A DNA stretch of 64,000 nt from Frateuria hangzhouensis (GCF_026410505.1 NZ_JAPMIU010000006.1:124001-188000); one strand, 5' to 3'; shown: positions 35,977-57,048, numbered from the stretch's first letter. Translations and numbers: made by a program. Notes: generated by a model from the sequence alone, not told the origin.

Positions 35977-36312
35977 TTACTCGCCGACGACCACGGTGAT
36001 GTGGCTGGTGCGCTTCAGGATGCGCGAACCGCGACCCTTGGCACGTGCAAACATGCGCTTCATCGACGGACCTTCGTCCACGAAAATGCGCGAGACCTTC
36101 AGCTCGTCGACGTCGGCGCCCAGGTTGTTCTCGGCGTTGGCGACGGCCGAGAGCAGCACCTTGCGCACAAGGTGGGCGGCCTTCTTGTTGGTGAACTGGA
36201 GCACGTCGCTGGCGCGGCCCACGGGCATGCCGCGGACCAGGTCAGCCACCAGGCGTGCCTTCTGCGCCGAGATGCGGGCGCTGCGCAGGATCGCTTTGGC
36301 TTCGGTGCTCAT
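35977..36312 (-). CDS. rplV: 50S ribosomal protein L22
   Basis: This 111-residue protein (E. coli 110) lines the nascent-peptide exit tunnel. It contains [20 protein letters not shown] and the beta-hairpin loop [20 protein letters not shown] implicated in erythromycin resistance; no insertion is seen. Gap to rpsS is one base. Confidence 0.97.
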   Translation of the reverse strand: MSTEAKAILRSARISAQKARLVADLVRGMPVGRASDVLQFTNKKAAHLVRKVLLSAVANAENNLGADVDELKVSRIFVDEGPSMKRMFARAKGRGSRILKRTSHITVVVGE

Positions 36313-36313
36313 C

Positions 36314-36586
36314 TTACTTGCCCTTCTTGTCGCCGCCGTGGCCCTTGAAGGTACGGGTCACCGCGAACTCGCCGAGCTTGTGCCCGACCATGTTCTCGTT
36401 GATCAGTACCGGCACGTGCTGGCGACCGTTGTGGATGGCGATGGTCAGGCCCACCATTTCGGGCAGGATCATCGAGCGGCGCGACCAGGTCTTGATCGGA
36501 CGCCTGTTGTTGGCGGAAACGGCGACTTCCACCTTCTTGGCGAGGTGCAGGTCGATGAACGGACCTTTCTTGAGAGAGCGCGGCAT
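36314..36586 (-). CDS. rpsS: 30S ribosomal protein S19
   Basis: This 90-residue head protein (E. coli 92) pairs with S13. It begins [20 protein letters not shown] and has the signature [20 protein letters not shown] and [17 protein letters not shown]. It lies 12 bases after rplB. Confidence 0.97.
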   Translation of the reverse strand: MPRSLKKGPFIDLHLAKKVEVAVSANNRRPIKTWSRRSMILPEMVGLTIAIHNGRQHVPVLINENMVGHKLGEFAVTRTFKGHGGDKKGK

Positions 36587-36598
36587 GGTCGTTTCCTG

Positions 36599-37420
36599 TT
36601 ACTTGCGGCGACGCACGATGAACTGCTGCGTGCGCTTGTTGTTGCGGGTCTTGTAGCCCTTGGTCGGCGTGCCCCACGGGCTGACCGGATGACGGCCGCC
36701 GGAGGTACGGCCTTCACCACCGCCGTGCGGATGGTCGACCGGGTTCATCACCACGCCGCGCACGGTCGGGCGAATGCCCTTCCAGCGCTTGGCACCGGCC
36801 TTGCCGAGCTTCTTCAGGCTGTGCTCGGAATTACCGACCTCGCCGATGGTGGCGCGGCAGTCGACCGGCACACGGCGCATTTCGCCGGAGCGAAGACGCA
36901 GCGTGGCGTAACCGGACTCGCGAGCGACCAGCTGCACGGAGGCGCCGGCGCTACGAGCGATCTGCGCACCCTTGCCTGCCTTCATCTCGATGCAGTGGAT
37001 GGTCGAGCCGACCGGGATGTTGCGCAGCGGCAGGCTGTTGCCGGCCTTGATCGGCGCATCGGAACCGGACACCAGGCGGTCACCGACCACCACGCCCTTG
37101 GGTGCGATGATGTAGCGGCGCTCGCCGTCGGCGTAGCACAGCAGCGCGATGTGCGCGGTGCGGTTCGGATCGTATTCGATGCGCTCGACCTTGGCGGCGA
37201 TGCCTTCCTTGTCGCGCTTGAAGTCGATGATGCGGTAGGCCTGCTTGTGGCCACCACCGCGGTGACGCGTGGTGATGCGACCGTAGTGGTTGCGGCCACC
37301 CGTCTTGGACTGCGACTCGGTCAACGCCGCGTACGGCGCGCCCTTGTGCAGGCCTTCGGTGCGGACGCTGACAGCGTCGCGGCGGCCCGGCGAGGTCGGC
37401 TTGTGAGTGATCAGTGCCAT
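36599..37420 (-). CDS. rplB: 50S ribosomal protein L2
   Basis: This 273-residue protein (same as E. coli) is required for subunit association and peptidyl transfer. It has the N-terminal [19 protein letters not shown], the [20 protein letters not shown] block and the active-site region [18 protein letters not shown]. Gap to rplW is 20 bases. Confidence 0.98.
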   Translation of the reverse strand: MALITHKPTSPGRRDAVSVRTEGLHKGAPYAALTESQSKTGGRNHYGRITTRHRGGGHKQAYRIIDFKRDKEGIAAKVERIEYDPNRTAHIALLCYADGERRYIIAPKGVVVGDRLVSGSDAPIKAGNSLPLRNIPVGSTIHCIEMKAGKGAQIARSAGASVQLVARESGYATLRLRSGEMRRVPVDCRATIGEVGNSEHSLKKLGKAGAKRWKGIRPTVRGVVMNPVDHPHGGGEGRTSGGRHPVSPWGTPTKGYKTRNNKRTQQFIVRRRK

Positions 37421-37440
37421 CTCAATTCAACTCCTTGAGC

Positions 37441-37734
37441 TCAGGCCTTGGCCGACACGTCGATGGTCTGGCCATCGGCGAGGCGGACATAGGCCTTGCG
37501 CTTGCCCTGGCGGTTGCCAGCGCGGAAACGGAAGGACTTGACCTTGCCCTTGGCGTTGACGAGGTTCACCTGCTCGACCTTCACGTCGAACATCTGTTCC
37601 ACCGCCGCGCGGACGTCGGCCTTGGTCGCCTCGGGGGCGACCACGAATACGTACTGGTTGTTCTCGGCGAGGCGCGCGGCCTTTTCGGAGATGTGCGGCG
37701 CACGCAGCGTATTGAGAATGCGTTCGTTGCTCAT
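37441..37734 (-). CDS. rplW: 50S ribosomal protein L23
   Basis: This 97-residue protein (E. coli 100) docks trigger factor and SRP at the tunnel exit. It begins [20 protein letters not shown] and has the signature [22 protein letters not shown] 37734 overlaps the rplD stop as ATGA; a GTG nine bases upstream is an alternative. Confidence 0.95.
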   Translation of the reverse strand: MSNERILNTLRAPHISEKAARLAENNQYVFVVAPEATKADVRAAVEQMFDVKVEQVNLVNAKGKVKSFRFRAGNRQGKRKAYVRLADGQTIDVSAKA

Positions 37735-38333
37735 GCGAGCCACTCCTCGATCTTCTTGACCGCGTCAGCGGTCATCACCACGTGGTCGGAACCGACCAGG
37801 CTGACCGGATTCAGCGCCATCACGTCCAGCACGTGCAGGTACGGGATGTTGCGCGCCGCCAGGAACAGCGCCTCGTTGGCATCCTCGCTGACCAGCAGCA
37901 CGCGGCCGGATACTTCCAGCTCGGCCATCTTGGCGAGCATCGACTTGGTCTTCGGCGCGTCGATGCCGAAGCCCTCGACGACCTTCAGGCGACCTTGGCG
38001 ATTCAGCTCGGAAAGGATCGAGCGGATGGCGACGCGGTACGCCTTGCGGTTGACCTTCTGCTCGAAGCTGCGAGGCTTGGCCGCGAAGGTGACACCGCCG
38101 CCGACGAAGATCGGGGCGCGGTAGTCGCCGTGGCGGGCGCCGCCGCCCTTCTGCTTCTTGAACTTCTTGGTGGTACCCGACATCTCACCGCGCGACAGCT
38201 GCGCCTTGGTACCGGCGCGACCGCCGGCCTGGTACGCAACCACCACCTGGTGGATCAGGGCCTGCTTGAACTCACCGCCGAACACTTCGTCGGACACGGT
38301 GAGCGGCTTGGCGCCAATGACATTCAGTTCCAT
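37731..38333 (-). CDS. rplD: 50S ribosomal protein L4
   Basis: This 200-residue protein (E. coli 201) reaches into the exit tunnel; in E. coli it represses the S10 operon at both transcription and translation. It has the tunnel loop [20 protein letters not shown] and the globular domain [21 protein letters not shown] 38333 (MELNVIGA) is chosen over an upstream extension overlapping rplC. Whether L4 acts on the hairpin at 39427-39459 is a question raised below. Confidence 0.96.
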   Translation of the reverse strand: MELNVIGAKPLTVSDEVFGGEFKQALIHQVVVAYQAGGRAGTKAQLSRGEMSGTTKKFKKQKGGGARHGDYRAPIFVGGGVTFAAKPRSFEQKVNRKAYRVAIRSILSELNRQGRLKVVEGFGIDAPKTKSMLAKMAELEVSGRVLLVSEDANEALFLAARNIPYLHVLDVMALNPVSLVGSDHVVMTADAVKKIEEWLA

Positions 38334-38344
38334 GGCGTCTCTCC

Positions 38345-38986
38345 TCAACCCTTGGTGGTCGGGCGAATCACGACGTCGCCGCCGGTCGCACCCGGCACCG
38401 CGCCCTTGACCGCGATCAGGTGACGCTCGGCATCGACCTTGACCACTTCCAGACCCTGCTGCGTGCGGTTCACGTTACCCATCTGGCCGGACATCTTCTT
38501 GCCAGGGAACACGCGGCCCGGCGTCTGGCGCTGACCGATCGAACCCGGCGCGCGGTGCGACAGCGAGTTGCCGTGCGTCGCATCACCCATCGAGAAGTTC
38601 CAGCGCTTGATCGTGCCCTGGAAGCCCTTGCCCTTGGAGACGCCGGCGACGTCGACGATCTGGCCAGCCGAGAAGATCTCGTCCGCCTTGATCTCGGCGC
38701 CGACGCTGTACTTGCCGAGGTCTTCGGCAGCAACGCGGAACTCCCACAGGCCGCGGCCCGGCTCGACCTTCGCCTTCGCGTAGTGGCCCTTCGCCGGCTG
38801 GGTCAGCAGCGAGGCGCGCTTGACGCCCGCGGTGACCTGGATCGCGGTGTAACCATCGTTGTCTTCGGTCTTCAGCTGGGTGACGCGGTTCGGGGTCGCT
38901 TCAATCAGCGTCACCGGAATCGAGCGTCCGTCTTCAGTGAAGAGCCGGCTCATGCCGCACTTGCGGCCAACCAGTCCGATACTCAT
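38345..38986 (-). CDS. rplC: 50S ribosomal protein L3
   Basis: This 213-residue protein (E. coli 209) is one of two assembly initiators. It begins [20 protein letters not shown] and has [20 protein letters not shown] and the loop [21 protein letters not shown]. The Gln in [10 protein letters not shown], methylated by PrmB in E. coli, is present. It is 20 bases after rpsJ. Confidence 0.97.
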   Translation of the reverse strand: MSIGLVGRKCGMSRLFTEDGRSIPVTLIEATPNRVTQLKTEDNDGYTAIQVTAGVKRASLLTQPAKGHYAKAKVEPGRGLWEFRVAAEDLGKYSVGAEIKADEIFSAGQIVDVAGVSKGKGFQGTIKRWNFSMGDATHGNSLSHRAPGSIGQRQTPGRVFPGKKMSGQMGNVNRTQQGLEVVKVDAERHLIAVKGAVPGATGGDVVIRPTTKG

Positions 38987-39006
38987 CTTCGTATCCTGTC
39001 TATCGC

Positions 39007-39318
39007 TCAGCCGAGCTTGATCTGGACGTCCACGCCAGCGGCGAGGTCAAGCTTCATGAGCGCGTCCACGGTCTTGTCGTTGGGGTCGACGATGTCGAGC
39101 ACACGCTTGTGGGTACGGGTTTCGTACTGATCGCGCGCGTCCTTGTCGACGTGCGGCGAGACCAGGATCGTGTAGCGCTCGATCTTGGTCGGAAGCGGAA
39201 TGGGGCCGAGCACCGTAGCGCCGGTGCGCTTGGCCGTCTCGACGATCTCGCTGGCCGAGCGATCGATCAGGCGATGATCGAACGCCTTGAGGCGGATGCG
39301 AATCTTCTGGTTCGCCAT
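39007..39318 (-). CDS. rpsJ: 30S ribosomal protein S10 (NusE)
   Basis: This 103-residue protein has the same length as E. coli S10. It acts in the 30S head and, as NusE, in antitermination complexes and transcription-translation coupling with NusG. It begins [20 protein letters not shown] and has [25 protein letters not shown]. First gene of the S10 operon, with its own promoter and leader 110-150 bases upstream. Confidence 0.97.
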   Translation of the reverse strand: MANQKIRIRLKAFDHRLIDRSASEIVETAKRTGATVLGPIPLPTKIERYTILVSPHVDKDARDQYETRTHKRVLDIVDPNDKTVDALMKLDLAAGVDVQIKLG

Positions 39319-39426
39319 AAAACCGTGTCCTGTTATCGAAAGAACAAATGCTTGTCTCGAGGTGGCTTCTCACCGCCCCGCACAACCCTTTTTGGAGCTA
39401 CCCCGCACACCTGGGCGCGCTGGGCG

Positions 39427-39459
39427 AAAAAGCTAGGCGAGCACAAACGGCTCGCCTAG
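39427..39459 (-). terminator. Terminator-like hairpin in the S10 leader (putative attenuator)
   Basis: On the minus strand CTAGGCGAGC and GCTCGCCTAG (39433-39442 with 39450-39459) form a perfect 10-bp stem with a 7-base loop (CGTTTGT), immediately followed by CTTTTTC. This is the form of an intrinsic terminator. It sits at the very start of the predicted S10 transcript and about 110 bases before rpsJ. Read-through would therefore have to be regulated or partial. Confidence 0.8.
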
Positions 39460-39466
39460 ACAGAAA

Positions 39467-39496
39467 ATTATAAATCGCGCAACGGACAAAGGTCAA
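39467..39496 (-). promoter_or_regulatory. S10 operon promoter
   Basis: Minus-strand TTGACC (39491-39496) and perfect TATAAT (39467-39472) are separated by 18 bases. Transcription should begin near 39460, about 140 bases before rpsJ. It lies downstream of the tufA terminator, so the S10 operon is transcribed on its own. Confidence 0.88.
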
Positions 39497-39660
39497 CAGA
39501 ACGTGTCTGCGACCTATGGCATGTTGCGAGGGCCGTCCGGCCTGCGAACTCGAAGTACGTCCTGTACCTCATTTCGCGGTATCGAGCCTGGCAAGCGCCA
39601 AGCTCGTCAACAACTTGTCGAGTATAGCGGCTTCCCGGGCACAGCGCCAGCCATGCACGG

Positions 39661-39690
39661 AAAAACCGCGGCCTCCGAAAGGAGGCCGCG
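39661..39690 (-). terminator. Rho-independent terminator after tufA
   Basis: A perfect 10-bp GC-rich stem (CGCGGCCTCC, 39667-39676, with 39681-39690) with a TTTC loop is followed by TTTTT on the minus strand. It lies 11 bases past the tufA stop and separates the str operon from the S10 operon. Confidence 0.95.
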
Positions 39691-39700
39691 ACAGTCGAAC

Positions 39701-40891
<1,191 letters not shown>

Positions 40892-41045
40892 GACTTGAGA
40901 CCTCTAGATAGAACTATCGTCAGTGCGGCGTCGGCCGCGTGTTTTCATTTACGCGGCCGGTCAGGGCCGCACTGCTCTTTTGAAGACTGCGGCCAGGGGT
41001 GGCCGCTTTTTGATCTCGCTCTGCAATCACGGATGATCGCAAAAA

Positions 41046-43163
<2,118 letters not shown>

Positions 43164-43398
43164 GGATATTTACCTTTACCGGGCTGCCCTGCCCGTTCGG
43201 AGCGGCCGTCCGGACCGCGCTTTCATTAGGAGTCCGCCAAGGGCGGCGGGTTGCTTCTTGGTCGCGGGAGCCACGGCCGGAGCCGGAACCGCGAGCCAGG
43301 CGGTTGTCTTCACCGCCACGACAACGACTTGAATCGAGACCCGCCACGAATGGCAAACCGTGGTTGGCGCGCCAAACGGCGGCAACCACGGCAAACGA

Positions 43399-43866
43399 TT
43401 ACCACCGGTAGTGCGAGAACGCCTTGTTGGCTTCCGCCATGCGGTGGGTTTCTTCGCGCTTCTTGATCGCGCCACCACGGTTTTCCGAGGCTTCCAGCAA
43501 CTCGGCGGCGAGCTTACGCGGCATCGAGGTTTCGCCACGCTTGCGCGCGGCGTCGATCACCCAGCGCATCGCCAGCGCCATGCGGCGACCCGGGCGCACT
43601 TCGACCGGCACCTGGTAGGTGGCGCCGCCGACACGACGGGACTTCACCTCGACGGCCGGCGAGACGTTGCCGAGCGCCTTCTCGACCAGAGCCACCGGCT
43701 CGGCGTTCTTTTCACCCAGATGGGTCAGCGCGCCGTAGACGATGCTTTCGGCGACCGACTTCTTGCCGCTCTTCATCACCATGTTGATGAAGCGGGCGAT
43801 CAGCTGGCTGCCATGCTTGGGATCCGGCAGGACCAGGCGGGCGGGATGGGAACCTTTACGCGACAT
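43399..43866 (-). CDS. rpsG: 30S ribosomal protein S7
   Basis: This 155-residue head assembly protein (E. coli 156) is the str-operon repressor in E. coli. It begins [20 protein letters not shown] and has [20 protein letters not shown] and [21 protein letters not shown]. It is followed by a 235-base spacer before fusA, a larger gap than usual and the place where S7 binds in E. coli. Confidence 0.97.
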   Translation of the reverse strand: MSRKGSHPARLVLPDPKHGSQLIARFINMVMKSGKKSVAESIVYGALTHLGEKNAEPVALVEKALGNVSPAVEVKSRRVGGATYQVPVEVRPGRRMALAMRWVIDAARKRGETSMPRKLAAELLEASENRGGAIKKREETHRMAEANKAFSHYRW

Positions 43867-44001
43867 GTTTGGAGTCCGTGATTTTTCGCGGACAGCCTGT
43901 CCGCCTGAAAAGCGGCCGCCCTGGCCGCAAGTTTGTTTTCCGCAGACATCCCTGCCCGCGTCGCAAGCAGCCCTCCAGGCTGCGACCTCGAGGAGAGCGG
44001 A

Positions 44002-44376
44002 TTACTTCTTCGGGCGCTTGGCGCCGTACTTGGAGCGCGACTGGCGGCGCTTGGTCACGCCGGCACAGTCGAGGCTGCCGCGCACGGTGTGGTAGCGCAC
44101 GCCCGGCAGATCCTTCACGCGGCCGCCGCGGATCAGCACGACCGAGTGCTCCTGCAGGTTGTGGCCTTCGCCGCCGATGTAGCTGATGACCTCGTAACCG
44201 TTGGTCAGGCGCACCTTGGCAACCTTGCGCAACGCCGAGTTCGGCTTCTTCGGGGTGGTCGTATACACGCGCGTGCAAACGCCGCGGCGCTGCGGGCTGC
44301 TCTGCAAGGCCGGCGAAGCGCTCTTGTAGGTCTTCGGGCTGCGGTTCTTGCGCACCAACTGGTTGACTGTCGTCAT
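44002..44376 (-). CDS. rpsL: 30S ribosomal protein S12
   Basis: This 124-residue decoding-centre protein (same as E. coli) is basic. It has [20 protein letters not shown] and [17 protein letters not shown]. Both lysines that mutate to streptomycin resistance (Lys43 and Lys88 by E. coli mature numbering) are wild type. ATG 44376 is chosen; 47 upstream codons in frame are leader sequence containing the promoter. First gene of the str operon. Confidence 0.97.
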   Translation of the reverse strand: MTTVNQLVRKNRSPKTYKSASPALQSSPQRRGVCTRVYTTTPKKPNSALRKVAKVRLTNGYEVISYIGGEGHNLQEHSVVLIRGGRVKDLPGVRYHTVRGSLDCAGVTKRRQSRSKYGAKRPKK

Positions 44377-44402
44377 GCGAAGCTTTTCCTGAGAAACATA
44401 AA

Positions 44403-44425
44403 GGCAGACCGAAACTCGGTCTGCC
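44403..44425 (-). terminator. Perfect hairpin in the rpsL leader (putative attenuator)
   Basis: A 10-bp perfect stem GGCAGACCGA / TCGGTCTGCC with a 3-base loop is followed on the minus strand by TTTATGTTTC. It begins within about five bases of the expected transcription start and ends 27 bases before the rpsL ATG. It could be a weak intrinsic terminator or a stabilising 5' hairpin. Confidence 0.7.
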
Positions 44426-44435
44426 AAGAAGCGGG

Positions 44436-44464
44436 AATTTAACATGGCGCCTTGCACCAGGCAA
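44436..44464 (-). promoter_or_regulatory. str operon promoter
   Basis: Minus-strand TTGCCT (44459-44464) and TAAATT (44436-44441) are separated by 17 bases, four of six matches each. It lies about 60 bases before rpsL and after the rpoC stop. A further inverted repeat GAGGTGCA-CGGA-TGCACCTC (44496-44515) upstream of it may terminate rpoC transcripts, though without a T run. Confidence 0.7.
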
Positions 44465-44547
44465 GGTAACGCCCTGTCCTCCGTGACCCGAACACGAGGT
44501 GCATCCGTGCACCTCATTTCGTATGTCAGCGAGCAAACCCCTCGAGG

Positions 44548-48762
<4,215 letters not shown>

Positions 48763-48857
48763 GGGTGTCTCCGGTCGGAGCAAATTCTTCGGTAGAGGTT
48801 CGCGATGCGAGCTGAGGCTCAGTCAGCGTCCCGGCGCCAGGCGCCGGGACGCGACCG

Positions 48858-53018
<4,161 letters not shown>

Positions 53019-53084
53019 GGGGTGACGCCTCGGTTCGCAGTGGCGCCGGTGGTGCACACACCGGCTGATGTTGAAAGGACGGGA

Positions 53085-53162
53085 TTCGGGAATCGAGAAT
53101 CGGGAATCGTCAAAAGCGCCGACCCTGGCTTTTGCGAATCCCGATTCTCCATTCCCCATTCC
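53085..53162. repeat. GGGAATCGAGAATCGGGAATC-type inverted repeat upstream of rpoB
   Basis: GGATTCGGGAATCGAGAATC (from 53087) and its partner GAATCCCGATTCTCCATTCC (from 53135) are imperfect inverted arms of tandem GGGAATC/GGAATGG words. They lie in the rplL-rpoB spacer and so would be transcribed ahead of rpoB. Confidence 0.75.
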
Positions 53163-53167
53163 CGTTG

Positions 53168-53199
53168 AAAACGGGCAAAGCCCGGGGGCTTTCGCCCCC
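53168..53199 (-). terminator. Double hairpin between rplL and rpoB (putative attenuator)
   Basis: On the minus strand GGGGGC-GAAA-GCCCCC (53184-53199) is followed at once by CGGGC-TTT-GCCCG and TTTT (53168-53184). The second hairpin plus its U run looks like a weak intrinsic terminator. In E. coli an attenuator in the same spacer lets only about a fifth of rplL transcripts reach rpoB, so this could serve the same purpose. Confidence 0.7.
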
Positions 53200-53245
53200 A
53201 GGCTCGCTTGACGCTAAGCCAAACTGACGGCGCGCAAGGCGCCAA

Positions 53246-53617
53246 TTACTTCAGTTCGACCGTGGCGCCGGCAGCTTCCAGATCCTTCTTGAACTTGGCA
53301 GCGTCGTCCTTCGAAGCGGCTTCCTTCACGACGCCACCGGCCTCGGTCAGGTCCTTCGCTTCCTTCAGGCCCAGGCCGGTGATGGCGCGGACCGCCTTGA
53401 TCACGTCGACCTTCTTGTCGCCGGCGGACTTCAGGATCACGTCGAACTCGGTCTGCTCTTCGGCAGCCGGGCCAGCGGCGGCCGGGCCGGCGGCCATCAT
53501 GACCGGGGCGGCGGCGGTGACGCCGAACTTTTCTTCGATGGCCTTCACCAGGTCCATCACTTCCATCAGCGACTTGGCGGCGACGGCTTCAACGATCTGT
53601 TCGTTGGTCAGGGACAT
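53246..53617 (-). CDS. rplL: 50S ribosomal protein L7/L12
   Basis: This 123-residue stalk protein (E. coli 121) recruits translational GTPases. It has an N-terminal dimer domain ([20 protein letters not shown]), an Ala/Gly/Pro hinge ([17 protein letters not shown]) and a C-terminal domain ([20 protein letters not shown]). It is 44 bases after rplJ. Confidence 0.97.
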   Translation of the reverse strand: MSLTNEQIVEAVAAKSLMEVMDLVKAIEEKFGVTAAAPVMMAAGPAAAGPAAEEQTEFDVILKSAGDKKVDVIKAVRAITGLGLKEAKDLTEAGGVVKEAASKDDAAKFKKDLEAAGATVELK

Positions 53618-53661
53618 TTGCTTTTACCTCTGAAAATGAATGCGTTTTGGAAAGTCGAAAC

Positions 53662-54195
53662 TTAGGCGGGCTCGGCTTCGGCCGGGGCTTCGGCGGCGAC
53701 TTCGCCACCACCCTGCTGATCGGCCACGGCCTTGACGACGCGGGCGAACATCGTGGCCGGCTCGGCCAGCACGCGGGCCAGCATGGCCAGCGCCTGTTCG
53801 CGGGTCGGCAGCGCGGCCAGCACGTCGACGTGCTCGGCGGGCAGCAGCTTGCCTTCCACCGCCACGAGACGCGGCTTGAGCTTGTCGTTGGTCTTGGAAA
53901 ATTCCTTGATCAGACGACCGGCGGCACCGGGTTCCTCGGTCGAGAACGCGTACAGCAGCGGACCGGTCAGGACGTCCTTGACGACCTCGAACTCGGTACC
54001 GGCCACGGCGCGCGACACCAGCGTGTTCTTGACAACCTTCAGGAACACGCCCGACTCGCGGGCCTTCTTGCGCATCGCGGTCATCTGCTCGACCGTGGTG
54101 CCCGCGTACTCGGCGGCGACCAAGGAGTGGGCCTTGGCGGCGACGTCTGCCAGCTCGGCGACTACTTCTTGCTTCTGGGACAGATTGAGAGCCAT
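53662..54195 (-). CDS. rplJ: 50S ribosomal protein L10
   Basis: This 177-residue stalk base protein (E. coli 165) binds L7/L12 dimers through its C-terminal helix. It begins [20 protein letters not shown]. The C-terminal tail [16 protein letters not shown] is an added acidic/Ala-rich stretch. ATG 54195 is chosen over one five codons upstream. In E. coli the L10-L7/L12 complex represses its own leader. Confidence 0.96.
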   Translation of the reverse strand: MALNLSQKQEVVAELADVAAKAHSLVAAEYAGTTVEQMTAMRKKARESGVFLKVVKNTLVSRAVAGTEFEVVKDVLTGPLLYAFSTEEPGAAGRLIKEFSKTNDKLKPRLVAVEGKLLPAEHVDVLAALPTREQALAMLARVLAEPATMFARVVKAVADQQGGGEVAAEAPAEAEPA

Positions 54196-54539
54196 TGCAC
54201 TCCTCCACATGAACTCCGCTCACGGCTCCTGCCGCCTGCGGTCCTGAGCGACGCCATCCATGACGTCGGGGATGCGACGCATCCCGGGTGGTGGCCTTTC
54301 CAGAACATGCATTCCAGAGAAGGGCGACACCATCTGCGCAGGCGGGCCTTGCGGCCGATTAAGCGTTCGACGTGAAGCGGCGACGGCGATTCCCTGCCAG
54401 TAACGAGCTCCCTGCCCGTCGTCGTCGCGCGTCGAGCGCGCCTGCGGTCTTTGACGGCGACCCCGGCGCGACACGCCGGGGCTGCCCCCAAAAACTTGCC
54501 TTCGCGCCCTTGCCAGGCACGAGGGACTTCAACTTTTCC
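54196..54539 (-). promoter_or_regulatory. 344-base rplA-rplJ spacer, probable L10 leader
   Basis: No gene is seen. The region contains a GC-rich hairpin CCCCGGCG-TGTCG-CGCCGGGG (54461-54481) and, nearer rplJ, further complementary segments. In E. coli the L10 leader RNA lies exactly here and is bound by L10-L7/L12. I could not place the kink-turn motif by eye, and no confident promoter is found. Confidence 0.5.
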
Positions 54540-55247
54540 TTACTTCGCGGCGGTGTTCAGCGACGAGGTATCGACCGGCACGCCCACGCCCATCGTGCTG
54601 GACAGGGCGACCTTCTGCAGGAACTGGCCCTTGGCCGCGGCCGGCTTGGCCTTGAGCAGATCGGCGATCAGCGCGTTGAGGTTGTCAGCGAGCTGCGCGG
54701 CCTCGAAGCTGGCCTTGCCGATGGTGGCGTGGATGATGCCGGCCTTGTCGTTGCGGAACTTCACCTGGCCGGCCTTGGCGTTCTTGACGGCCGTGGCGAC
54801 GTCGGCGGTGACCGAGCCATCCTTCGGGTTCGGCATCAGGCCGCGCGGACCGAGCAACTGGCCGAGCTTGCCGACCACGCGCATGGCGTCCGGCGTGGCG
54901 ATCACGCGACCGAAGTCGAGATCGCCGCCCTGCATGCGTTCGGCCAGGTCGTCCATGCCGACGGCGTCGGCACCTGCAGCCTTGGCGGCCTCGGCTTTCT
55001 CGCCTGGCGGGCAGAACACGGCGACCTTGATGGTCTTGCCCGTGCCGTGCGGCAGCAGCGAGGAGCCACGCACGCCCTGGTCCGACTTCTTCGCGTCGAT
55101 GCCGAGGCGCACGGCCACGTCGACGGACTCGACGAACTTGGCCTTGGCGTTGTTCTTGACGATGTTCAGGGCGTCTTCCAGCCCGTAGACCTTGCCCGGC
55201 TGCACAGCGGCCTGGGCGGCCTTCATACGCTTGGTGATCTTTGCCAT
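54540..55247 (-). CDS. rplA: 50S ribosomal protein L1
   Basis: This 235-residue stalk protein (E. coli 234) guides E-site tRNA; in E. coli it represses the L11 operon. It has [20 protein letters not shown] and the family loop [19 protein letters not shown]. Three bases separate it from rplK, so the two are coupled. Confidence 0.97.
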   Translation of the reverse strand: MAKITKRMKAAQAAVQPGKVYGLEDALNIVKNNAKAKFVESVDVAVRLGIDAKKSDQGVRGSSLLPHGTGKTIKVAVFCPPGEKAEAAKAAGADAVGMDDLAERMQGGDLDFGRVIATPDAMRVVGKLGQLLGPRGLMPNPKDGSVTADVATAVKNAKAGQVKFRNDKAGIIHATIGKASFEAAQLADNLNALIADLLKAKPAAAKGQFLQKVALSSTMGVGVPVDTSSLNTAAK

Positions 55248-55250
55248 GTC

Positions 55251-55679
55251 TTAACCCTCCACCACCAGGCCCATGCTGCGCGCGCTACCGGCAATGGTGC
55301 GCACCGCAGCGTCCAGATCCGCAGCCGTCAGATCCGGCTCCTTCTGCTTCGCAACGTCTTCGAGCTGCGCGCGGGTGATCTTGCCGACCTTGTCGGTGTT
55401 CGGCTTGGACGAACCCTTGGCGACGCCGGTGACCTTCTTGATCAGCACGGTGGCGGGCGGGGTCTTGGTAATGAAGGTGAAGCTGCGGTCCGAGTAGGCC
55501 GTGATGATGGTCGGGATCGGCAGACCCGGCTCCATCTTCTGCGTGGCGGCATTGAACGCCTTGCAGAACTCCATGATATTCAGGCCGCGCTGACCGAGGG
55601 CAGGACCCACCGGCGGCGAGGGGTTGGCCTGACCGGCCTTGACCTGCAGCTTGATGTAACCGACGACTTTCTTTGCCAT
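55251..55679 (-). CDS. rplK: 50S ribosomal protein L11
   Basis: This 142-residue protein (same length as E. coli) is needed for GTPase-centre function and RelA activation. It begins [20 protein letters not shown] and has [20 protein letters not shown] and [26 protein letters not shown] 55679 is chosen; the 35-codon upstream extension is leader. First gene of the L11-L10-rpoBC unit with its own promoter. Confidence 0.97.
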   Translation of the reverse strand: MAKKVVGYIKLQVKAGQANPSPPVGPALGQRGLNIMEFCKAFNAATQKMEPGLPIPTIITAYSDRSFTFITKTPPATVLIKKVTGVAKGSSKPNTDKVGKITRAQLEDVAKQKEPDLTAADLDAAVRTIAGSARSMGLVVEG

Positions 55680-55781
55680 GGGAAATTTCCTTGCGAGTGC
55701 AAGCGCCTTGCGGCTCCTCGCTTGACTTGCCTCCATGCGGTGGAGAGGCCGCTTTCCGTGCAGCCCTTTCGAAAACGCGAA

Positions 55782-55808
55782 CACGCCGAGTCGAAAGACT
55801 TCGGCGTG
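55782..55808 (-). terminator. Leader hairpin of the L11 operon
   Basis: CACGCCGA-AGTC and GACTCGGCGTG pair as an 11-bp stem with one bulged base and a TTTC loop. A TTTT lies six bases beyond. It starts within about five bases of the predicted transcription start. Terminator strength is doubtful because the T run is not contiguous. Confidence 0.55.
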
Positions 55809-55817
55809 GAACCGCGT

Positions 55818-55846
55818 AGTTTAAGGAGTGATCAAGTTTTAAGCAA
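55818..55846 (-). promoter_or_regulatory. L11 operon (rplK) promoter
   Basis: Minus-strand TTGCTT (55841-55846) and TAAACT (55818-55823) are separated by exactly 17 bases. The start would be near 55811, about 130 bases before rplK. This matches the position of the E. coli L11 promoter. Confidence 0.8.
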
Positions 55847-55904
55847 GTGGCGGGCCAGCGAGGCGCTTCGCGAGGGCGGCCCTAGTGACAACCTCGGCCT
55901 CCTT

Positions 55905-55989
55905 GTAGGAGCGCCTTGGGCGCGACCGCGCGCTCTCAAGCCGCCGCGACCGCTCCAGTCACCGCGGTCGCGCCCAAGGGCGCTCCTAC
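55905..55989. repeat. Paired GTAGGAGCGC REP element (BIME-like)
   Basis: GTAGGAGCGCCTTGGGCGCG (from 55905) and its inverted copy CGCGCCCAAGGGCGCTCCTA (to 55988) are joined by about 32 bases. Arms are near-perfect over 26 bases. Each arm has its own internal hairpin. It lies between nusG and the rplK promoter. Confidence 0.88.
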
Positions 55990-56087
55990 AGTGGCTGGCT
56001 CCGCGAATAGAAGAGGTAGCGATCCCCGAAGCCCTATCTCACGCCCCATGCCTTGCCCCTCCCTTCGGAGAGGCAAGCGGGCAAGGC

Positions 56088-56648
56088 TCAAGCCTTTTCG
56101 ACTTGCCCGAATTCCAGCTCGACCGGTGTGGAACGACCGAAGATCAGCACCGCCACGCGCAGGCGGCTCTTCTCGTAGTTGACTTCCTCGACCACGCCGT
56201 TGAAGTCGTTGAACGGGCCCTCGGTGACGCGGACCATCTCGCCCGGCTCGAACAGCACCTTGGGCTTGGGCTTCTCCACACCCTCGCGCACGCGGCTCAG
56301 GATGGCGTCAGCCTCGCTGTCGCGGATCGGCAGCGGACGGTCGGCGGTACCGCCGATGAAGCCCATGACCTTGGGCGTTTCCTTGACCAGGTGCCAGCAT
56401 TCGTCGTCGATACGCGGCGACTTGCCCTCGGTATCGGTCTCGATCTGCACCAGCACGTAACCGGGGAAGAACTTGCGCTCGCTGCGGCGCTTCTGGCCGC
56501 CGCGCATCTCGATCACTTCCTCGGTCGGCACCAGCACCTCGCCGAACTTTTCCTCCATGCCCTCGCGCTGGATTCGCTCGGTCAACGACTTGCGGACCTG
56601 GTTCTCGAAGCCCGAATAGGCGTGCACTACATACCAACGCTTGCTCAT
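56088..56648 (-). CDS. nusG: Transcription termination/antitermination factor NusG
   Basis: This 186-residue factor (E. coli 181) links RNA polymerase to Rho or S10. It begins [20 protein letters not shown] with the NGN domain; the C-terminal KOW domain is [23 protein letters not shown]. It lies 10 bases after secE. Confidence 0.97.
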   Translation of the reverse strand: MSKRWYVVHAYSGFENQVRKSLTERIQREGMEEKFGEVLVPTEEVIEMRGGQKRRSERKFFPGYVLVQIETDTEGKSPRIDDECWHLVKETPKVMGFIGGTADRPLPIRDSEADAILSRVREGVEKPKPKVLFEPGEMVRVTEGPFNDFNGVVEEVNYEKSRLRVAVLIFGRSTPVELEFGQVEKA

Positions 56649-56658
56649 GGGCTACTCC

Positions 56659-57048
56659 TTACGAACCGAGTTTGAGCAGCCAGTCGAGCACGACCGACTT
56701 GAGGATGAGGTCGATCAGGCCCAACAGCAACGAAAGGACGATCACGACCGCAATGATCACGAGGGTCGTCTTGAGGGTTTCGTCGCGCGTCGGCCAGACG
56801 ACCTTGCGCATCTCGAACTGGGACTCGGCGATGAAGTTGCGCGCACGACGGCCCGGCCCGGTGAACGCCGCAATCGCCGCCGCCGCCACCAGGGCCACCA
56901 ACACGCCGGCCAGGCGCACCGACCCGGGCACGGTGTTGTTGAACCAGGAGTAGGCAAAGATGCCCGCCGCCAGCACCAGCACTGCCAGCACCAGCTTGCC
57001 GATATCCGCGCCACTCGTGCCGCGGGGCTGTTCTGCCTTGGTATTCAT
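56659..57048 (-). CDS. secE: Protein translocase subunit SecE
   Basis: This 129-residue protein (E. coli 127) should have three transmembrane helices, with the essential amphipathic and clamp region QFEMRKVVWPTRDETLKTTL before the last one. It begins MNTKAEQPRGTSGADIGKLV. Gene order tRNA-Trp-secE-nusG is conserved in gammaproteobacteria. Confidence 0.97.
   Translation of the reverse strand: MNTKAEQPRGTSGADIGKLVLAVLVLAAGIFAYSWFNNTVPGSVRLAGVLVALVAAAAIAAFTGPGRRARNFIAESQFEMRKVVWPTRDETLKTTLVIIAVVIVLSLLLGLIDLILKSVVLDWLLKLGS

Larger units (their letters stand above)
55680..56087 (-). other. 408-base nusG-rplK spacer
   Basis: No gene is seen. Reading in the direction of transcription from nusG it contains a GTAGGAGCGC paired REP (55905-55989), the rplK promoter (55818-55846) and a leader hairpin (55782-55808). 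The REP element may act as the 3' end of the secE-nusG transcript. Confidence 0.75.
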
